Assembly (NCBI GenBank): GCA_021831035.1
Contig: JAKBNL010000008.1
Coordinates: 37,100 to 101,099, forward strand
Source of the DNA: Actinomycetes bacterium
Lineage (GTDB): Bacteria; Actinomycetota; Acidimicrobiia; Acidimicrobiales; RAAP-2
Reading direction: 5' to 3'
Length of the DNA: 64,000 nt
Positions 27,147 to 37,125 of the stretch are shown here, one piece after another. Each line of letters starts with the position of its first letter. The stretch's first letter is position 1. The position numbers were made by a program, and so were the translations under genes. The notes below the pieces were generated by a model. It made no database searches, had not been told where the DNA came from, and was given only the letters and a program-made list of their open reading frames with translations.

Positions 27147-29098
27147 TGGCCTGGGGCGGCGGCTTCGGCGGCGGGATGTTCGGCCAGAGCGCCAGCGCGG
27201 CCAGCGCGCGCGCCGGCCTGCCCTTCGGCGGGTTCCCGAGCGAGCTGCGTGAGGAGGCCGAACGGCTGCTCGCCAGTGAGCCCGCGCACGCCCCGGCCGA
27301 CCTGACCTTCACCCAGCGGCCGAGCGAGCGCGAGCGCCGTCGCCTGACCCTGCCCGGCCTCGTGTTCACCTACCCCCGCTGGGTGACGGGGGCCTCGCTC
27401 ACCATCATCTTGAACAGCCTCGTCCTGCAGGCCGGTCCGCTGCTCACCGAGGTCGCGATCGCCCGGGGCATGGAACCCGGTCACCACCACCTCTCGGTCG
27501 TGGCCCTGTGCGCCCTCGCCTACCTCGTGCTGGCCCTGGCGGCGGCGCTGCTCCAGCGCGCCGGGGTCAACCTCACGGGACGGCTCTCCTCGCGGGTGAT
27601 GCACGACCTGCGCATCAAGGTCTTCACCCACCTCCAGCGGCTCAGCCTCGACTTCTTCACCGAGGAGAAGGCCGGGGTCCTCATGAGCCGGATGACCAGC
27701 GACATCGAGAACCTCCAGCAGCTGCTCCAGGACGGGATCAGCCAGTTCGCCCTCCAGGGGCTCACCATGGTGGTGATCGCCGTGGTGCTCGTCGCGCTCA
27801 ACGTGACCCTCGCCCTGTGGACCATCCTCGCGGTCGTCCCGGTGATGTTCGTCATGACGGTCTGGTACCACCACGCCTCCGAGCGCGGCTACCTGCGCAG
27901 CCGCGACCGCATCGCCCTGGTGCTGGCCGACCTCTCGGAGTCCCTCTACGGGATCCGCGTGGTGACCGCCCACAACCGCCAGCGCCGCAACATCGTGAAC
28001 CATCGCCACGTCGTGGGCGCCTACCGCGACGCCAACGTCTACACCGGCCGGGTCAACTCGCTCTACGGCCCGGCGACCACCATGATCGGCATCCTCGGCC
28101 AGGCCCTTCTGCTGGGCGTCGGCGGCACGATGGTGCTCGACCACCGGCTCGACGTGGCGGCCCTGATCGCCTTCGTCCTCTACCTCAACCGGTTCTTCGC
28201 CCCCATCCAGCTGCTCGTCCAGCAGTACACCTCGCTCCAGCAGGGCCGTTCGTCGATCATCCGGCTCCGCGAGCTCATCGAGACCCCGCCGTCGGTCGAC
28301 GAGAGGGAGGGCGCGATCGAGCTGCCCTTGATCGAGGGACGGATCACCTTCGAGGACGTGACCTTCGGCTACGACCCCGACCGGCCGGTCCTCGCCCACG
28401 TGGATCTCGAGATCGCCCCGGGCGAGTCGGTCGCCTTCGTCGGGCCCACCGGGGCCGGTAAGTCGACCCTGGCCAAGCTGGCCAACCGCTTCTACGATCC
28501 CGTCGAGGGGCGCGTCCTCGTCGACGGGGTCGACCTGCGCGAGGTGACCCTGTCCTCGTTACGCCGCCAGGTCGGGGTCGTGCCCCAGGAGCCCTTCCTC
28601 TTCGCCGGCTCGATCCGCACCAACCTGGCCTTCGGACGGCCCGACGCCACCGAGGCCGAGATCGACGAGGCGATCGACCTGGTCGGCCTGCGCGAGCTCG
28701 TCGAGCGGTTGCCCGAGGGCCTCGACACGCCGGTGCACGAGCGGGGCCAGACGCTCTCGGCGGGCGAGCGCCAGCAGCTGGCCCTGGCCCGGGCCTTCCT
28801 CGCCCGGCCGCGCGTCCTCATCCTCGACGAGGCGACCTCCTCGCTCGACCTCCAGAGCGAGATCGTCGTGGAGCGGGCCCTCGACGCGCTGCTCGAGGGA
28901 CGCTCGGCCATCCTCATCGCCCACCGGCTCACCACCGCCCAGCGGGCCGACCGGATCGCCGTGGTCGACCACGGCGGGATCGTGGAGGTGGGCAGCCCCG
29001 CCGAGCTGCTCGCCCGCGACGGCGCCTACGCCTCGATGTACCGCGCGTGGGTCGAGGCGGGCGGGCGCGACGCGAGCCGCGACGCCGCGGGCCGCTAG
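27146..29098 (+). CDS. ABC exporter subunit B, catalytic partner
   Basis: A 650-residue half-transporter with a glycine-rich N-terminal extension ([13 protein letters not shown]), six membrane helices and a nucleotide-binding domain: Walker A GPTGAGKST, Walker B VLILDEATSSLD with the catalytic Glu, and a signature LSAGERQ that departs from LSGGQ. Paired with subunit A this gives one good ATP site (B Walker motifs plus A signature) and one degenerate site (A Walker motifs plus B signature). Its ATG overlaps the upstream TGA (TGATG), so the two subunits are made in step. The stop shares CTAG with the convergent oxidoreductase gene. Confidence 0.93.
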   Translation: MAWGGGFGGGMFGQSASAASARAGLPFGGFPSELREEAERLLASEPAHAPADLTFTQRPSERERRRLTLPGLVFTYPRWVTGASLTIILNSLVLQAGPLLTEVAIARGMEPGHHHLSVVALCALAYLVLALAAALLQRAGVNLTGRLSSRVMHDLRIKVFTHLQRLSLDFFTEEKAGVLMSRMTSDIENLQQLLQDGISQFALQGLTMVVIAVVLVALNVTLALWTILAVVPVMFVMTVWYHHASERGYLRSRDRIALVLADLSESLYGIRVVTAHNRQRRNIVNHRHVVGAYRDANVYTGRVNSLYGPATTMIGILGQALLLGVGGTMVLDHRLDVAALIAFVLYLNRFFAPIQLLVQQYTSLQQGRSSIIRLRELIETPPSVDEREGAIELPLIEGRITFEDVTFGYDPDRPVLAHVDLEIAPGESVAFVGPTGAGKSTLAKLANRFYDPVEGRVLVDGVDLREVTLSSLRRQVGVVPQEPFLFAGSIRTNLAFGRPDATEAEIDEAIDLVGLRELVERLPEGLDTPVHERGQTLSAGERQQLALARAFLARPRVLILDEATSSLDLQSEIVVERALDALLEGRSAILIAHRLTTAQRADRIAVVDHGGIVEVGSPAELLARDGAYASMYRAWVEAGGRDASRDAAGR

Positions 29099-32000
29099 GC
29101 CGAGACCGGCTCGCTCAGCGCCGCCCGCCGGGCCTCGTAGGCGGCGATCGAGGCCACCTTCACCGGCCCGAAGCCCCGCACGAGCGCGGGCGCGGCCGCC
29201 ACAGCGACGGCCCGCCCGTGGTTGTCGGGCGTGAGCGTCGCGATGAGGTCCTCGACGGTGGCAACGTACTCGTCGCGCACGCGCCGCTCCTCGCGGCGCA
29301 ACGCCGAGCGCCCGAAGGGATCGAGGCGCGTCTCGCGCAGCCCGCGTCCGGCGCGCAGGGCCATCAGCACCCAGCGCGACCCCCAGCCGACGCGGCGCTT
29401 CTGGCCCGTCGCGCGCTGGCGCTCGGTGAGCGAGAGGTGCCACGTCGTCGCGGCCCCCTCGCCGAAGGCCTCCGCCACCTCGGCGCGCGCCGACGCCGCG
29501 AGCAGCAGCCGGGCCACCTCGTACTCGTCCTTGTAGGCGCTGAGCCGGTGGAGCTGCTCGGCCACCGCGCGGGTGAAGGGCCCCTCGGGGTCGCCGAGGG
29601 CGGCTTCGGCCGCACGGGCGCGCCCGACGATCTCGGCGTAGCGCCGCGCGGCCCCCGCCCCGCGCGACGCGCGCAGGTCGCTCAGCCGCGTCGCCACCCG
29701 GGACTCGAGGTCGCCCCCGGGCGTGGCGCCCACGAGGGCGAGGAGCTCGTCGGGCGTCGTGGACGTCCGGGGCGCGGGCGGCGCCGAAGGTTCGACGACG
29801 GCCCGCCGGCCCAGCGCGAGCGCCGCCAGGTTCCGCTCGACCTCGACCCCGTTGGCCTCGATCGCGGCGCGCAGCGAGTCGGCGCGCAGCCCCAGCGCGC
29901 CGCGCTGGAACGCCGCCCCGAGCAGGACGACGTTGGCGAAGGTGTCCTCGCCCAGGCGCGCACGCGACAAGGCGGCGGCGTCGAGCCAGACGTTCTCGTC
30001 GCGGCGGGTGCGCGCGTCGACGCGCGCGCGCAACTCCTCGGTCGACACGGCCGGGAAGGCCGGGTCGGCCACCTGGCGGCCCACCGGCACGGCGGTGGTC
30101 GAGACGACGGCGAGCGTGCGTGCGGGGTCGGTCACCCCGAGGTAGGCCGAGGTCGCCGCGACCAGTGGGTCGCCGCCCAGGTACAGGTCGCACTCCCCCT
30201 CACCCAGGCGCGGCGAGAGCGACTCGTCACCCTCGCTGAGGCGCAGGTCCGACACGACGGCCCCGCCCTTCTGGGCGATGCCGGTCTGGTCGAGGACGCG
30301 CACCGAGCGTCCCTCGAGGTGGGCGGCCCAGGCGATGACCTGGGCCACGGTCACCACGCCGGTTCCGCCGATGCCCGTGACCCGCACCGTCCGCGGCGAG
30401 CGCGAGGGGGGCGGCTCGGGGATCGCGCCGTCGTCGGGCCGGCGCTCGCCCGGCCGGTCCCGGCCGGCCCGCACGGTGACGAGGGCGGGGCACCGGCCGG
30501 CCAGGCACGAGTAGTCGAGGTTGCACGACTCCTGGTGGATCTGGCGCTTGGTGCCGAGCGCGGTCTCGAACGGGCGCACCGACAGACAGTTCGAGGCGAC
30601 CCCGCAGTCCCCGCACCCCTCGCACACGAGGGTGTTGACGTGGACCCGACGCTCGGGGGTCGGCGCGAGCCCGCGTCGGCGGCGCCGACGCAGCTCGACC
30701 GCGCAGCCCTGGTCGTGGAGCAAGACGGTGACCCCGGGCACCTCGGCCAGGCGCCGCTCGGCCTCGAGGAGGCGCTCGCGGGGCCACACCTCCACCCACG
30801 AGGGCAGCGCGCGCCGGGTGCGGCGCGGGTCGTCGCTCGTCGCCATCACCCGGCGCACCCCCTCGGCGCGCAGGGACGTCGCGAGCTCGGCGAGGCTCCG
30901 TCCGCCGTTGACGGGTTGGCCCCCGGTCATGGCGACGGTGCCGTTGACGAGCAGCTTGAAGGTGATGTGCGCCCCGGCGGCCACGGCCGCGCGCACGGCC
31001 AGCGAGCCCGAGTGGGCGTAGGTCCCGTCGCCGAGGTTCTGGACGAAGTGGGTGGTGGCGACGAAGGGCGCCATCCCGTTCCACATCGCGCCCTCCCCCC
31101 CCATCTGGAAGCGGCCCACCACGTCGCCCACCCGGCGCGGGTCCATCTGGATCGCCAGGCCGTGGCACCCGCTGCCCGAGCCCACGCAGGTCCCCTCGGG
31201 CACGCGCACCGAGGTGTTGTGCGGACAGCCCGAGCAGAAGTACGCCCCGCGCACCACGGGGAGGGGCGCGGGCACCGGGGGGCGCTGGGCCGCCCGGTAC
31301 GCCGCGGCGAGGGCGTCGTTCCGCCCGGCCACGAGGCGCGCCGCGATCACCTCGGCCAGGGCGTCCACGTCGACCTCACCGATCGCGGGCACGAGGGGTC
31401 GACCGGCCTCGTCGCGCTTGCCCACGACCCGCGGCGCCGCCGGCTCGCCGGCCAGGGCCGCCTTCACCATCGTCTCGAGGAAGGGCCGCTTGTCCTCGAC
31501 GACGAGGACCTCGTCGAGGCCGCGGGCGAAGTCGCGCACGACCGCCTCGTCCATCGGGTAGGGCATCGACACCTTGAGCAGACGCACGCCGGCCCGGGCG
31601 AGGTCGGCCTCGCGGTAGCCGACGCGGGCGAGGGCACTGAGCACGCTCAGGTACGCCGGGCCGGCCGCGACGATGCCGAGGGTGTCGTGGGCCGAGGCGT
31701 GGGTCACCCGGTTGAGCCCGTTCGCGACGCCGTAGCGCCGGGCGACCTCGAGGCGGGTGCCGTAGAGGGAGCGCTCGAGCTCGATGAGCGTCGCCCCGAG
31801 CAACTGGGCGCTGACCCGGTGTCCGTAGGCCCCGGGGTGATCGGGCTCGACCGGGTCCACCCGGTCCGGACCCACCTCCACGCTCTGGGTCGCGTCGGCC
31901 ACGGTCGCGGGCAGGCGCAGGCCGACCCAGAGCCCCGACGCGCGCGACATCGCGATCCCGTGGCGGCCGAGGTCGAGCACCTCCTGGGGGTCGGCCGGGG

Positions 32001-32514
32001 ATAGGAAGGGCAGGGCCAGGGCGAACAGCGACGGCTCGGAGGAGGACGGGACGCTCGAGGACTTGGCCTGGGGGTCGTCACCGACCACCACGAGGACCCC
32101 ACCGCGCGGGCCCGCACCCATGAGGTTGCCGTGGCGCAGCGCGTCCGAGGCCCGGTCCAGGCCCGGCGCCTTGGCGTACCAGAGGGCGACGACCCCCTCG
32201 ACGGTGCGGTCGGGACGGATCGTGGCGAGCTGGCTGCCGGCCACCGCGGTGGCCGCCAGCTCCTCGTTCAGGCCCGGCCGGTGCACCACGCGCCACTGGT
32301 CGAGCCGCTCGCTCGATCGGGCGAGCTCGAGGTCCAGTCCGGCGAGCGGCGAGCCCGGATAGCCGGTGACGAACCCGGCGACGTCGAGGCCGCGCGACGC
32401 GTCGGCGGCCGCCTGGTCCCCGAGCAGCCGCACGACGGCCTGGACGCCCGAGAGCAGGACGCGCCCCGACGCGACGCGGTAGCGGTCGCCGGGGACGGGG
32501 GTGGGGGCGCTCAC
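29095..32514 (-). CDS. indolepyruvate ferredoxin oxidoreductase, fused IorA-IorB form
   Basis: An 1139-residue single-chain 2-oxoacid:ferredoxin oxidoreductase. The N-terminal part has the pyrimidine-domain pattern (GFVTGYPGSPLAGLD), the middle has the thiamine diphosphate-binding core (GGEGAMWNGMAPF followed by QNLGDGTYAHSGSL) and cysteines in CSGCPHNT and LVCEGCGDCGVASNC for Fe-S clusters; the C-terminal gamma-type domain starts VTGIGGTGVVTVAQVIAWAA. The likely role is oxidative decarboxylation of aryl pyruvates to acyl-CoA during aromatic amino-acid breakdown. GTG at 32514 lies 6 nt after TACCGT. Confidence 0.9.
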   Translation of the reverse strand: MSAPTPVPGDRYRVASGRVLLSGVQAVVRLLGDQAAADASRGLDVAGFVTGYPGSPLAGLDLELARSSERLDQWRVVHRPGLNEELAATAVAGSQLATIRPDRTVEGVVALWYAKAPGLDRASDALRHGNLMGAGPRGGVLVVVGDDPQAKSSSVPSSSEPSLFALALPFLSPADPQEVLDLGRHGIAMSRASGLWVGLRLPATVADATQSVEVGPDRVDPVEPDHPGAYGHRVSAQLLGATLIELERSLYGTRLEVARRYGVANGLNRVTHASAHDTLGIVAAGPAYLSVLSALARVGYREADLARAGVRLLKVSMPYPMDEAVVRDFARGLDEVLVVEDKRPFLETMVKAALAGEPAAPRVVGKRDEAGRPLVPAIGEVDVDALAEVIAARLVAGRNDALAAAYRAAQRPPVPAPLPVVRGAYFCSGCPHNTSVRVPEGTCVGSGSGCHGLAIQMDPRRVGDVVGRFQMGGEGAMWNGMAPFVATTHFVQNLGDGTYAHSGSLAVRAAVAAGAHITFKLLVNGTVAMTGGQPVNGGRSLAELATSLRAEGVRRVMATSDDPRRTRRALPSWVEVWPRERLLEAERRLAEVPGVTVLLHDQGCAVELRRRRRRGLAPTPERRVHVNTLVCEGCGDCGVASNCLSVRPFETALGTKRQIHQESCNLDYSCLAGRCPALVTVRAGRDRPGERRPDDGAIPEPPPSRSPRTVRVTGIGGTGVVTVAQVIAWAAHLEGRSVRVLDQTGIAQKGGAVVSDLRLSEGDESLSPRLGEGECDLYLGGDPLVAATSAYLGVTDPARTLAVVSTTAVPVGRQVADPAFPAVSTEELRARVDARTRRDENVWLDAAALSRARLGEDTFANVVLLGAAFQRGALGLRADSLRAAIEANGVEVERNLAALALGRRAVVEPSAPPAPRTSTTPDELLALVGATPGGDLESRVATRLSDLRASRGAGAARRYAEIVGRARAAEAALGDPEGPFTRAVAEQLHRLSAYKDEYEVARLLLAASARAEVAEAFGEGAATTWHLSLTERQRATGQKRRVGWGSRWVLMALRAGRGLRETRLDPFGRSALRREERRVRDEYVATVEDLIATLTPDNHGRAVAVAAAPALVRGFGPVKVASIAAYEARRAALSEPVSA

Positions 32515-32572
32515 GACCCGACGGTAGCCACCGAGGGACGAAGGACCCTGGTGACCAAAGGCCCTATCGGGG

Positions 32573-33619
32573 CTAGAGCAGGGAGCCCAGCTCCTCGACC
32601 AGGGAGGCGGCGCTGCGGCCCGCGGTCGGCACGGGGTGGACCTGGAGATGGGTGACCCCCGCCTCGGCGAAGGCCGCCACCCGCTCGGCGACGTAGCCCG
32701 ACGGTCCGCACAACGTCGTGAGCTCGAGCATCTCCGCGGGCACCGCGGCCTCGGCCTCGGCCTTGCGCCCGGCGAGGTAGAGATCCTGGACGGTGGCCGC
32801 GGCGTCGGCGAAGCCGTAGCGCACGGCCAGCTCGTTGTAGAAGTTCTTGCCCCGCGCGCCCATCCCCCCGACGTAGAGGGCGACCATCGAGCGGGCGAGC
32901 TCGCGCACGGCGAGCACCTCGGGCCCCTCCCCGATCGCGAGCAGGCCCCCGGCCGTCACCATCAACGGTCCGAGGCCCGGGTCGCGCCGGGCCCGGCCCG
33001 CGTCGAGGGCCGCGCCCCACACGGCGCGCGCCCGCTCGGGGATGAAGAGGATGGGCATCCAGCCGTCGGCGACCTCGGCGGTGAGCGCGACGTTGCGCTC
33101 GCCCAGGGCCGCGACCCACACCGGTATCGCCGCGCGGTCGGGGTGGGCGATGATCTTGAGGGGCTTGGCGAGCCCGGTCCCCTGGCCCTCGGCCAGGGGC
33201 ATCGTGTAGTGCTTGCCCGCGTGCTCGAGGGGCGCCTCGCGACGCCACACGGCCCGGCAGATCTCGACGATCTCGCGGGTCCGCCCCAGCGGGTCGTCGT
33301 AGGGGACGCCGTGGAAGCCCTCGATGACCTGGGGGCCCGAGGCCCCGAGACCCAGGTGGAAGCGGCCCGAGGTCAGGTGGTCGAGACCGGCCGCGGTCAT
33401 GGCGATGAGGGTGGGGGTGCGCGTGTAGATCGGCAGGATCCCCGAGCCGATCTCGATCCGCTCGGTCTTGGCGGCGAGGTAGCCCATCAGGGACACCCCA
33501 TCGAAGCCGTAGGCCTCGGGCACCCAGACCAGGTCCAGGCCGGCCCGCTCGAGCTCGGCCACCTCCTCGACCGCGCGCCGGAAGCCGCCCGCGTAGCCCA
33601 GCATCGTCGAGATCTTCAT
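32573..33619 (-). CDS. luciferase-like monooxygenase, probable F420-dependent oxidoreductase
   Basis: A 348-residue TIM-barrel protein of the bacterial luciferase superfamily. It shows the N-terminal KISTMLGYAGG, the GSGILPIYTRTP segment and GRFHLGLGASGPQVIEG, the cofactor-cradling pattern of actinobacterial LLM-class F420 enzymes. The substrate is unknown. ATG at 33619 is preceded by GGGAGG; the longer frame upstream has no ribosome site and a non-family N-terminus. The gene is single and divergent from the glutamate dehydrogenase-like gene. Confidence 0.87.
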   Translation of the reverse strand: MKISTMLGYAGGFRRAVEEVAELERAGLDLVWVPEAYGFDGVSLMGYLAAKTERIEIGSGILPIYTRTPTLIAMTAAGLDHLTSGRFHLGLGASGPQVIEGFHGVPYDDPLGRTREIVEICRAVWRREAPLEHAGKHYTMPLAEGQGTGLAKPLKIIAHPDRAAIPVWVAALGERNVALTAEVADGWMPILFIPERARAVWGAALDAGRARRDPGLGPLMVTAGGLLAIGEGPEVLAVRELARSMVALYVGGMGARGKNFYNELAVRYGFADAAATVQDLYLAGRKAEAEAAVPAEMLELTTLCGPSGYVAERVAAFAEAGVTHLQVHPVPTAGRSAASLVEELGSLL

Positions 33620-33689
33620 CGGGCCTCCCACGACACCGTAACCGACCGCCCTGGCGGGCATCACCGGGGTCGGCCACGTAGGCTCGGGG

Positions 33690-35006
33690 GTGGAGCAACG
33701 GCGCTCCCCAGAGCACAAGGCTGGTGACAGAGTGGTCACGCGTCAGCACGAGACCCGCCACGACGAGTTCAATCCGTGGCTGCGGGTCGCATCCCTCATC
33801 GAGCAGGCGGGGCACATCCTCGAACTCGACGACGGCCTCATCCAGCGGATCGTCACGCCCGAGCGGATCCTTGAGGTGTCGATCCCGGTGCGCCGCGACA
33901 GCGGCAAGGTCGAGGTCTTCACCGGTTGGCGCATCCAGCACGACTCCTCTCGCGGGCCGGGCAAGGGGGGCATCCGGTTCCACCAGAGCGTCAACGTCGA
34001 CGAGATCGCCGCCCTGTCGGCCGACATGTCGATCAAGTGCGCCGTCGTCAACATCCCCTACGGCGGGGCCAAGGGCGGGGTCCGGGTCGACCCCGACACC
34101 CTCAGCCGAGACGAGCTCGAGCGGCTCACGCGGCGCTACGCCTTCGCCATCTCGCCGATGATCGGCCCCGACCGCGACATCCCGGCCCCCGACATCAACA
34201 CCGACCCCCAGGTGATGAGCTGGATCATGGACACCGTCTCGATGCTGCGGGGTCACTCGATGCCCGGCGTCGTGACCGGCAAGCCCCTGGCCATCGGCGG
34301 CTCGTTCGGCCACGCCGGCGCCACGTCGCTCGGGGTGACGATCTGCACCCTCGGGCTGCTCAAGCAGCTCGGGCTGTCCCCCGAGGGCCAGCGCGTGGTC
34401 ATCCAGGGCTACGGCAAGGTCGGCGGACCGCTCATCAAGCTCCTCACCGACCGGGGCATGAAGGTCGTCGGCCTGGCCGACATCCACGGGGCCATCCACG
34501 TTCCCGAGGGCATCGACGCCCACCGGATGTCCGACCACTTCTCCGAGGCCCGCACGATCATCGGCTACCCGGGGGCCGAGGAGGTCGCACCCGACGCCTT
34601 CTTCACGATCCCGAGCGACATCGCCGTTCCGGCGGCCCTGGGCGGCGTCGTCGACGAGAAGGTCGCCTCGACGATGTCGGCCTCGATGATGGTGGAGGCG
34701 GCCAACGGGCCCACGACGGGCGAGGGCGCCGCCGTCCTGGCCGAGCGGGGCGTCCCGGTGGTGCCCGACGTGCTGGCCAACGCCGGCGGCGTCGTCGCCT
34801 CGTACTTCGAGTGGGCTCAGGACATGCAGGGCTTCATGTGGGAGCGCGAGCTCTTCACCAAACGCCTCGAGACGTTCATGCAGAACGCCTTCGACTCGGT
34901 GTGGATCCGCCACCAGCAGCTCGGCCTCGAGCTGCGCGACACCGCGCTCGTGGTGGGGGTGGAGCGCATCGCCGAGGCGACCAAGCTCCGCGGACTCTTC
35001 CCCTAG
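33690..35006 (+). CDS. Glu/Leu/Phe/Val dehydrogenase (glutamate dehydrogenase-like)
   Basis: A 438-residue amino-acid dehydrogenase. The substrate lysine lies in VVNIPYGGAKGGVRVDP; PAPDINTDPQVMSW and the nucleotide site VVIQGYGKVGGPLIKLL follow, and the Rossmann half ends EAANGPTTGEG and DVLANAGGVVASYFEW. These are standard for hexameric NAD-linked glutamate dehydrogenases. GTG at 33690 lies 5 nt after TAGGCT; a GTG at 33732 is an alternative that would remove 14 poorly conserved residues. Together with ald and the dehydratase it links amino-acid carbon to ammonia. Confidence 0.9.
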   Translation: MEQRRSPEHKAGDRVVTRQHETRHDEFNPWLRVASLIEQAGHILELDDGLIQRIVTPERILEVSIPVRRDSGKVEVFTGWRIQHDSSRGPGKGGIRFHQSVNVDEIAALSADMSIKCAVVNIPYGGAKGGVRVDPDTLSRDELERLTRRYAFAISPMIGPDRDIPAPDINTDPQVMSWIMDTVSMLRGHSMPGVVTGKPLAIGGSFGHAGATSLGVTICTLGLLKQLGLSPEGQRVVIQGYGKVGGPLIKLLTDRGMKVVGLADIHGAIHVPEGIDAHRMSDHFSEARTIIGYPGAEEVAPDAFFTIPSDIAVPAALGGVVDEKVASTMSASMMVEAANGPTTGEGAAVLAERGVPVVPDVLANAGGVVASYFEWAQDMQGFMWERELFTKRLETFMQNAFDSVWIRHQQLGLELRDTALVVGVERIAEATKLRGLFP

Positions 35007-35041
35007 ACCGGCTCACCCCCGCGGCGGCGTAGCCTGGGGAG

Positions 35042-35386
35042 GTGATCGCCTGCGTCCCCCTGTTGCCCGACGGCACGGTCGACCCCCGATGGGGCCGCGC
35101 CGACCGCCTCGCGGTCGCCGAGGTCAAGGACGGGCGACTCCTCGCCTGGGAGGAGTTCCAGGTCGACTGGAGCGTCCGCCACGACGAGGGCAGCTCGGCG
35201 CGCCACCACGCGCGCGTGGCCCGCTTCCTGCTCGAGCACCACGTGGGCGCGGTCGTCGCCCACCACGTGGGCGAGGGCATGGTGCGCCAACTCGCGACGA
35301 TGAAGGTCGCCCTCCACCTCGACGCCGAGGGCGACGCCCGCGCCGCCGTGCTGGCCGCCCTGGCGAGCGACGGCCGCGACGACTAG
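35042..35386 (+). CDS. NifX/NifB-type dinitrogenase cofactor-fold protein
   Basis: A 114-residue single-domain protein with the ribonuclease H-like fold of the Fe-Mo cofactor-binding family: IACVPLLPDGTVDPRWGRAD at the start and FLLEHHVGAVVAHHVGEGMVRQLA in the middle. No nif genes are present, so it is one of the many stand-alone members, possibly a metal or cluster carrier; several histidines could bind metal. GTG at 35042 lies 6 nt after TAGCCT. It follows the dehydrogenase gene by 35 bp but appears to have its own promoter. Confidence 0.8.
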   Translation: MIACVPLLPDGTVDPRWGRADRLAVAEVKDGRLLAWEEFQVDWSVRHDEGSSARHHARVARFLLEHHVGAVVAHHVGEGMVRQLATMKVALHLDAEGDARAAVLAALASDGRDD

Positions 35387-35416
35387 GTCGACGGCGCGGG
35401 CGCGACGCTCACCGGG

Positions 35417-37009
35417 TCAGTCGGCCACGGGGGCCGGGGCCCCCTCCTCGGCCACCGAGTCGACCAGGTTCGGCTTGCGGTCGGGGCGGATGAGCCCCTC
35501 GTAGAGGGCGCCCGCCCCGACGATGATCACCATGACGAGCAGCGTGATCCAGCCGTAGTTGAAGAGCAGCCCCCGGCCGCTCGTGAGCGAGCTCGGCCAG
35601 ACGATGTTGAGCAGCATCAACAAGAGGTACGCCCCGGAGAGCACGGTGACCGTCCCCGACCAGCGGCCGAGGGTGAACTGGCCACTCGGGCGCCAGCCCC
35701 GCCGCTTGGCGATCCAGGACCCCAGGACCGTCAAGAAGAACGAGAGGTAGATGCCCGAGGTCGCGAAGGAGATCAGCGCGAGCAGGGCGTTCACCTTGGC
35801 GGGGTACTCGAACCACAAGATGTGGACGTTCGTCGACGGGTTGACCAGCACCAGCAGCAAGAACGCGAAAGGCACGATCGTGGCCACCAGGATCGAGTTG
35901 CGCGGGGTGCGGTGCACCGGGGTGACCCGACGCAGCGTCGGCGCCCCGGGCACGGCGTTGTCGCGCGCGAGGGCGAACACCACCCGTGACCCCGCGCCCA
36001 TGACCGCGGTCCCGCAGCTGAAGAACGCGATGATCACCATCACCAAGAAGAAGTCCTGGAGCCAGCTGGGCAGCGTGGCGAGGATGATCGGCACGCCGTT
36101 GGTGGCGACCGTGGTGAAGGCCTTGGTCCCGCCGGGGATCGCCAGGATGAGCCCGAGGACCAGCACGAACGAGGCGAGCCCGCCGTAGAGGATGGCGTTG
36201 CGCATGGCGCGCGGCACCTGGCGGCCGGCGTCCTTGGTCTCTTCGGCGATGTCCCCGGCGGACTCGAAGCCGTAGAAGATGTACACGTTCGCCAGGATCG
36301 CGATCAGCGCGGCGCCGGTGAGCCAGTGCCCGCCGAAGTTGATGCCGAAGGGGTTGGTGTGCGCGTACTGCACGCCCTGGGAGGTGAACAGGTACCCCAG
36401 ACCGTGGTGGAAGCCGTTGATGGCCAGCGCGATGAACACCCCGAAGGTGCCGATCGTCTCGACGTACACCCCGAAGTGGGCGACGCGACCGAGGAGCTTG
36501 GCCCCGACCGAGTTCATGATGGCCGAGAGGACGATGACGATCGCCACGGTGATGAAGATCGTGAGGTGGTCCGCGGGGTTGAGGTGGGTGTGGAACCAGG
36601 TGTTCGAGAGGCTCGCCACGTAGCCGACGATGCCGGAGTCCACCGAGGCCACGGTCGCGAGCAGGGCGAAGCCGTAGATCCAGCCGACGAACCATCCGTA
36701 GCGGGGCCCGACGTTGAACTTGCCGTACTGGTAGAGCGCACCGGCGACCGGGTACTCGCTCGCCAGCTCACCGAAGACGAGCGCGACGAGGGTCATGAAC
36801 AGCACGACCACGGGGATCGTCCAGATGTAGGCCGGACCGCCGGCCACCAGTCCCACGAAGAAGATCGAGTAGATGCCCACCATCGGGCTCAGGTAGCTGA
36901 AGGCCACCGAGAAGTTGTCGAAGAGCGATAGGACCCGCTTCAGCTCCTGGCGGTACCCCAGCGCGTGGAGCCGATCGTGGTCGTGCCCCTGACCGTCGAC
37001 CTGTGACAT
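35417..37009 (-). CDS. APC-family amino acid permease
   Basis: A 530-residue membrane protein with 12-13 helices. The N-terminal FDNFSVAFSYLSPMVGIYSIF and the following ELASEYPVAGALYQYGKF are typical of the amino-acid/polyamine/choline superfamily, in the GABA/amine-permease branch. It could import GABA, an amine or an amino acid, which would suit the amine-catabolism genes elsewhere in the window, but that link is inference. ATG at 37009 follows AAGGGGGGAT. A TAGGGT box at 37052-37047 would give a leader of about 30 nt. Confidence 0.88.
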   Translation of the reverse strand: MSQVDGQGHDHDRLHALGYRQELKRVLSLFDNFSVAFSYLSPMVGIYSIFFVGLVAGGPAYIWTIPVVVLFMTLVALVFGELASEYPVAGALYQYGKFNVGPRYGWFVGWIYGFALLATVASVDSGIVGYVASLSNTWFHTHLNPADHLTIFITVAIVIVLSAIMNSVGAKLLGRVAHFGVYVETIGTFGVFIALAINGFHHGLGYLFTSQGVQYAHTNPFGINFGGHWLTGAALIAILANVYIFYGFESAGDIAEETKDAGRQVPRAMRNAILYGGLASFVLVLGLILAIPGGTKAFTTVATNGVPIILATLPSWLQDFFLVMVIIAFFSCGTAVMGAGSRVVFALARDNAVPGAPTLRRVTPVHRTPRNSILVATIVPFAFLLLVLVNPSTNVHILWFEYPAKVNALLALISFATSGIYLSFFLTVLGSWIAKRRGWRPSGQFTLGRWSGTVTVLSGAYLLLMLLNIVWPSSLTSGRGLLFNYGWITLLVMVIIVGAGALYEGLIRPDRKPNLVDSVAEEGAPAPVAD

Positions 37010-37125
37010 CTATCCCCCCTTGGCGCCCCCGTCGGGGCTCGTCGCCACCCTAACGAGGACTCAGGGGGGAGTAAAAGCATTTCGGCGCCGTTCCTGAGCG
37101 GTCCCGGTGTGCCAGGGTGGGCGGC

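Noticed and set aside
35042..35386. Nitrogen-fixation capacity from the NifX-like gene
   Set aside because: No nif structural or assembly genes are present; stand-alone proteins of this fold are common in non-fixing bacteria.
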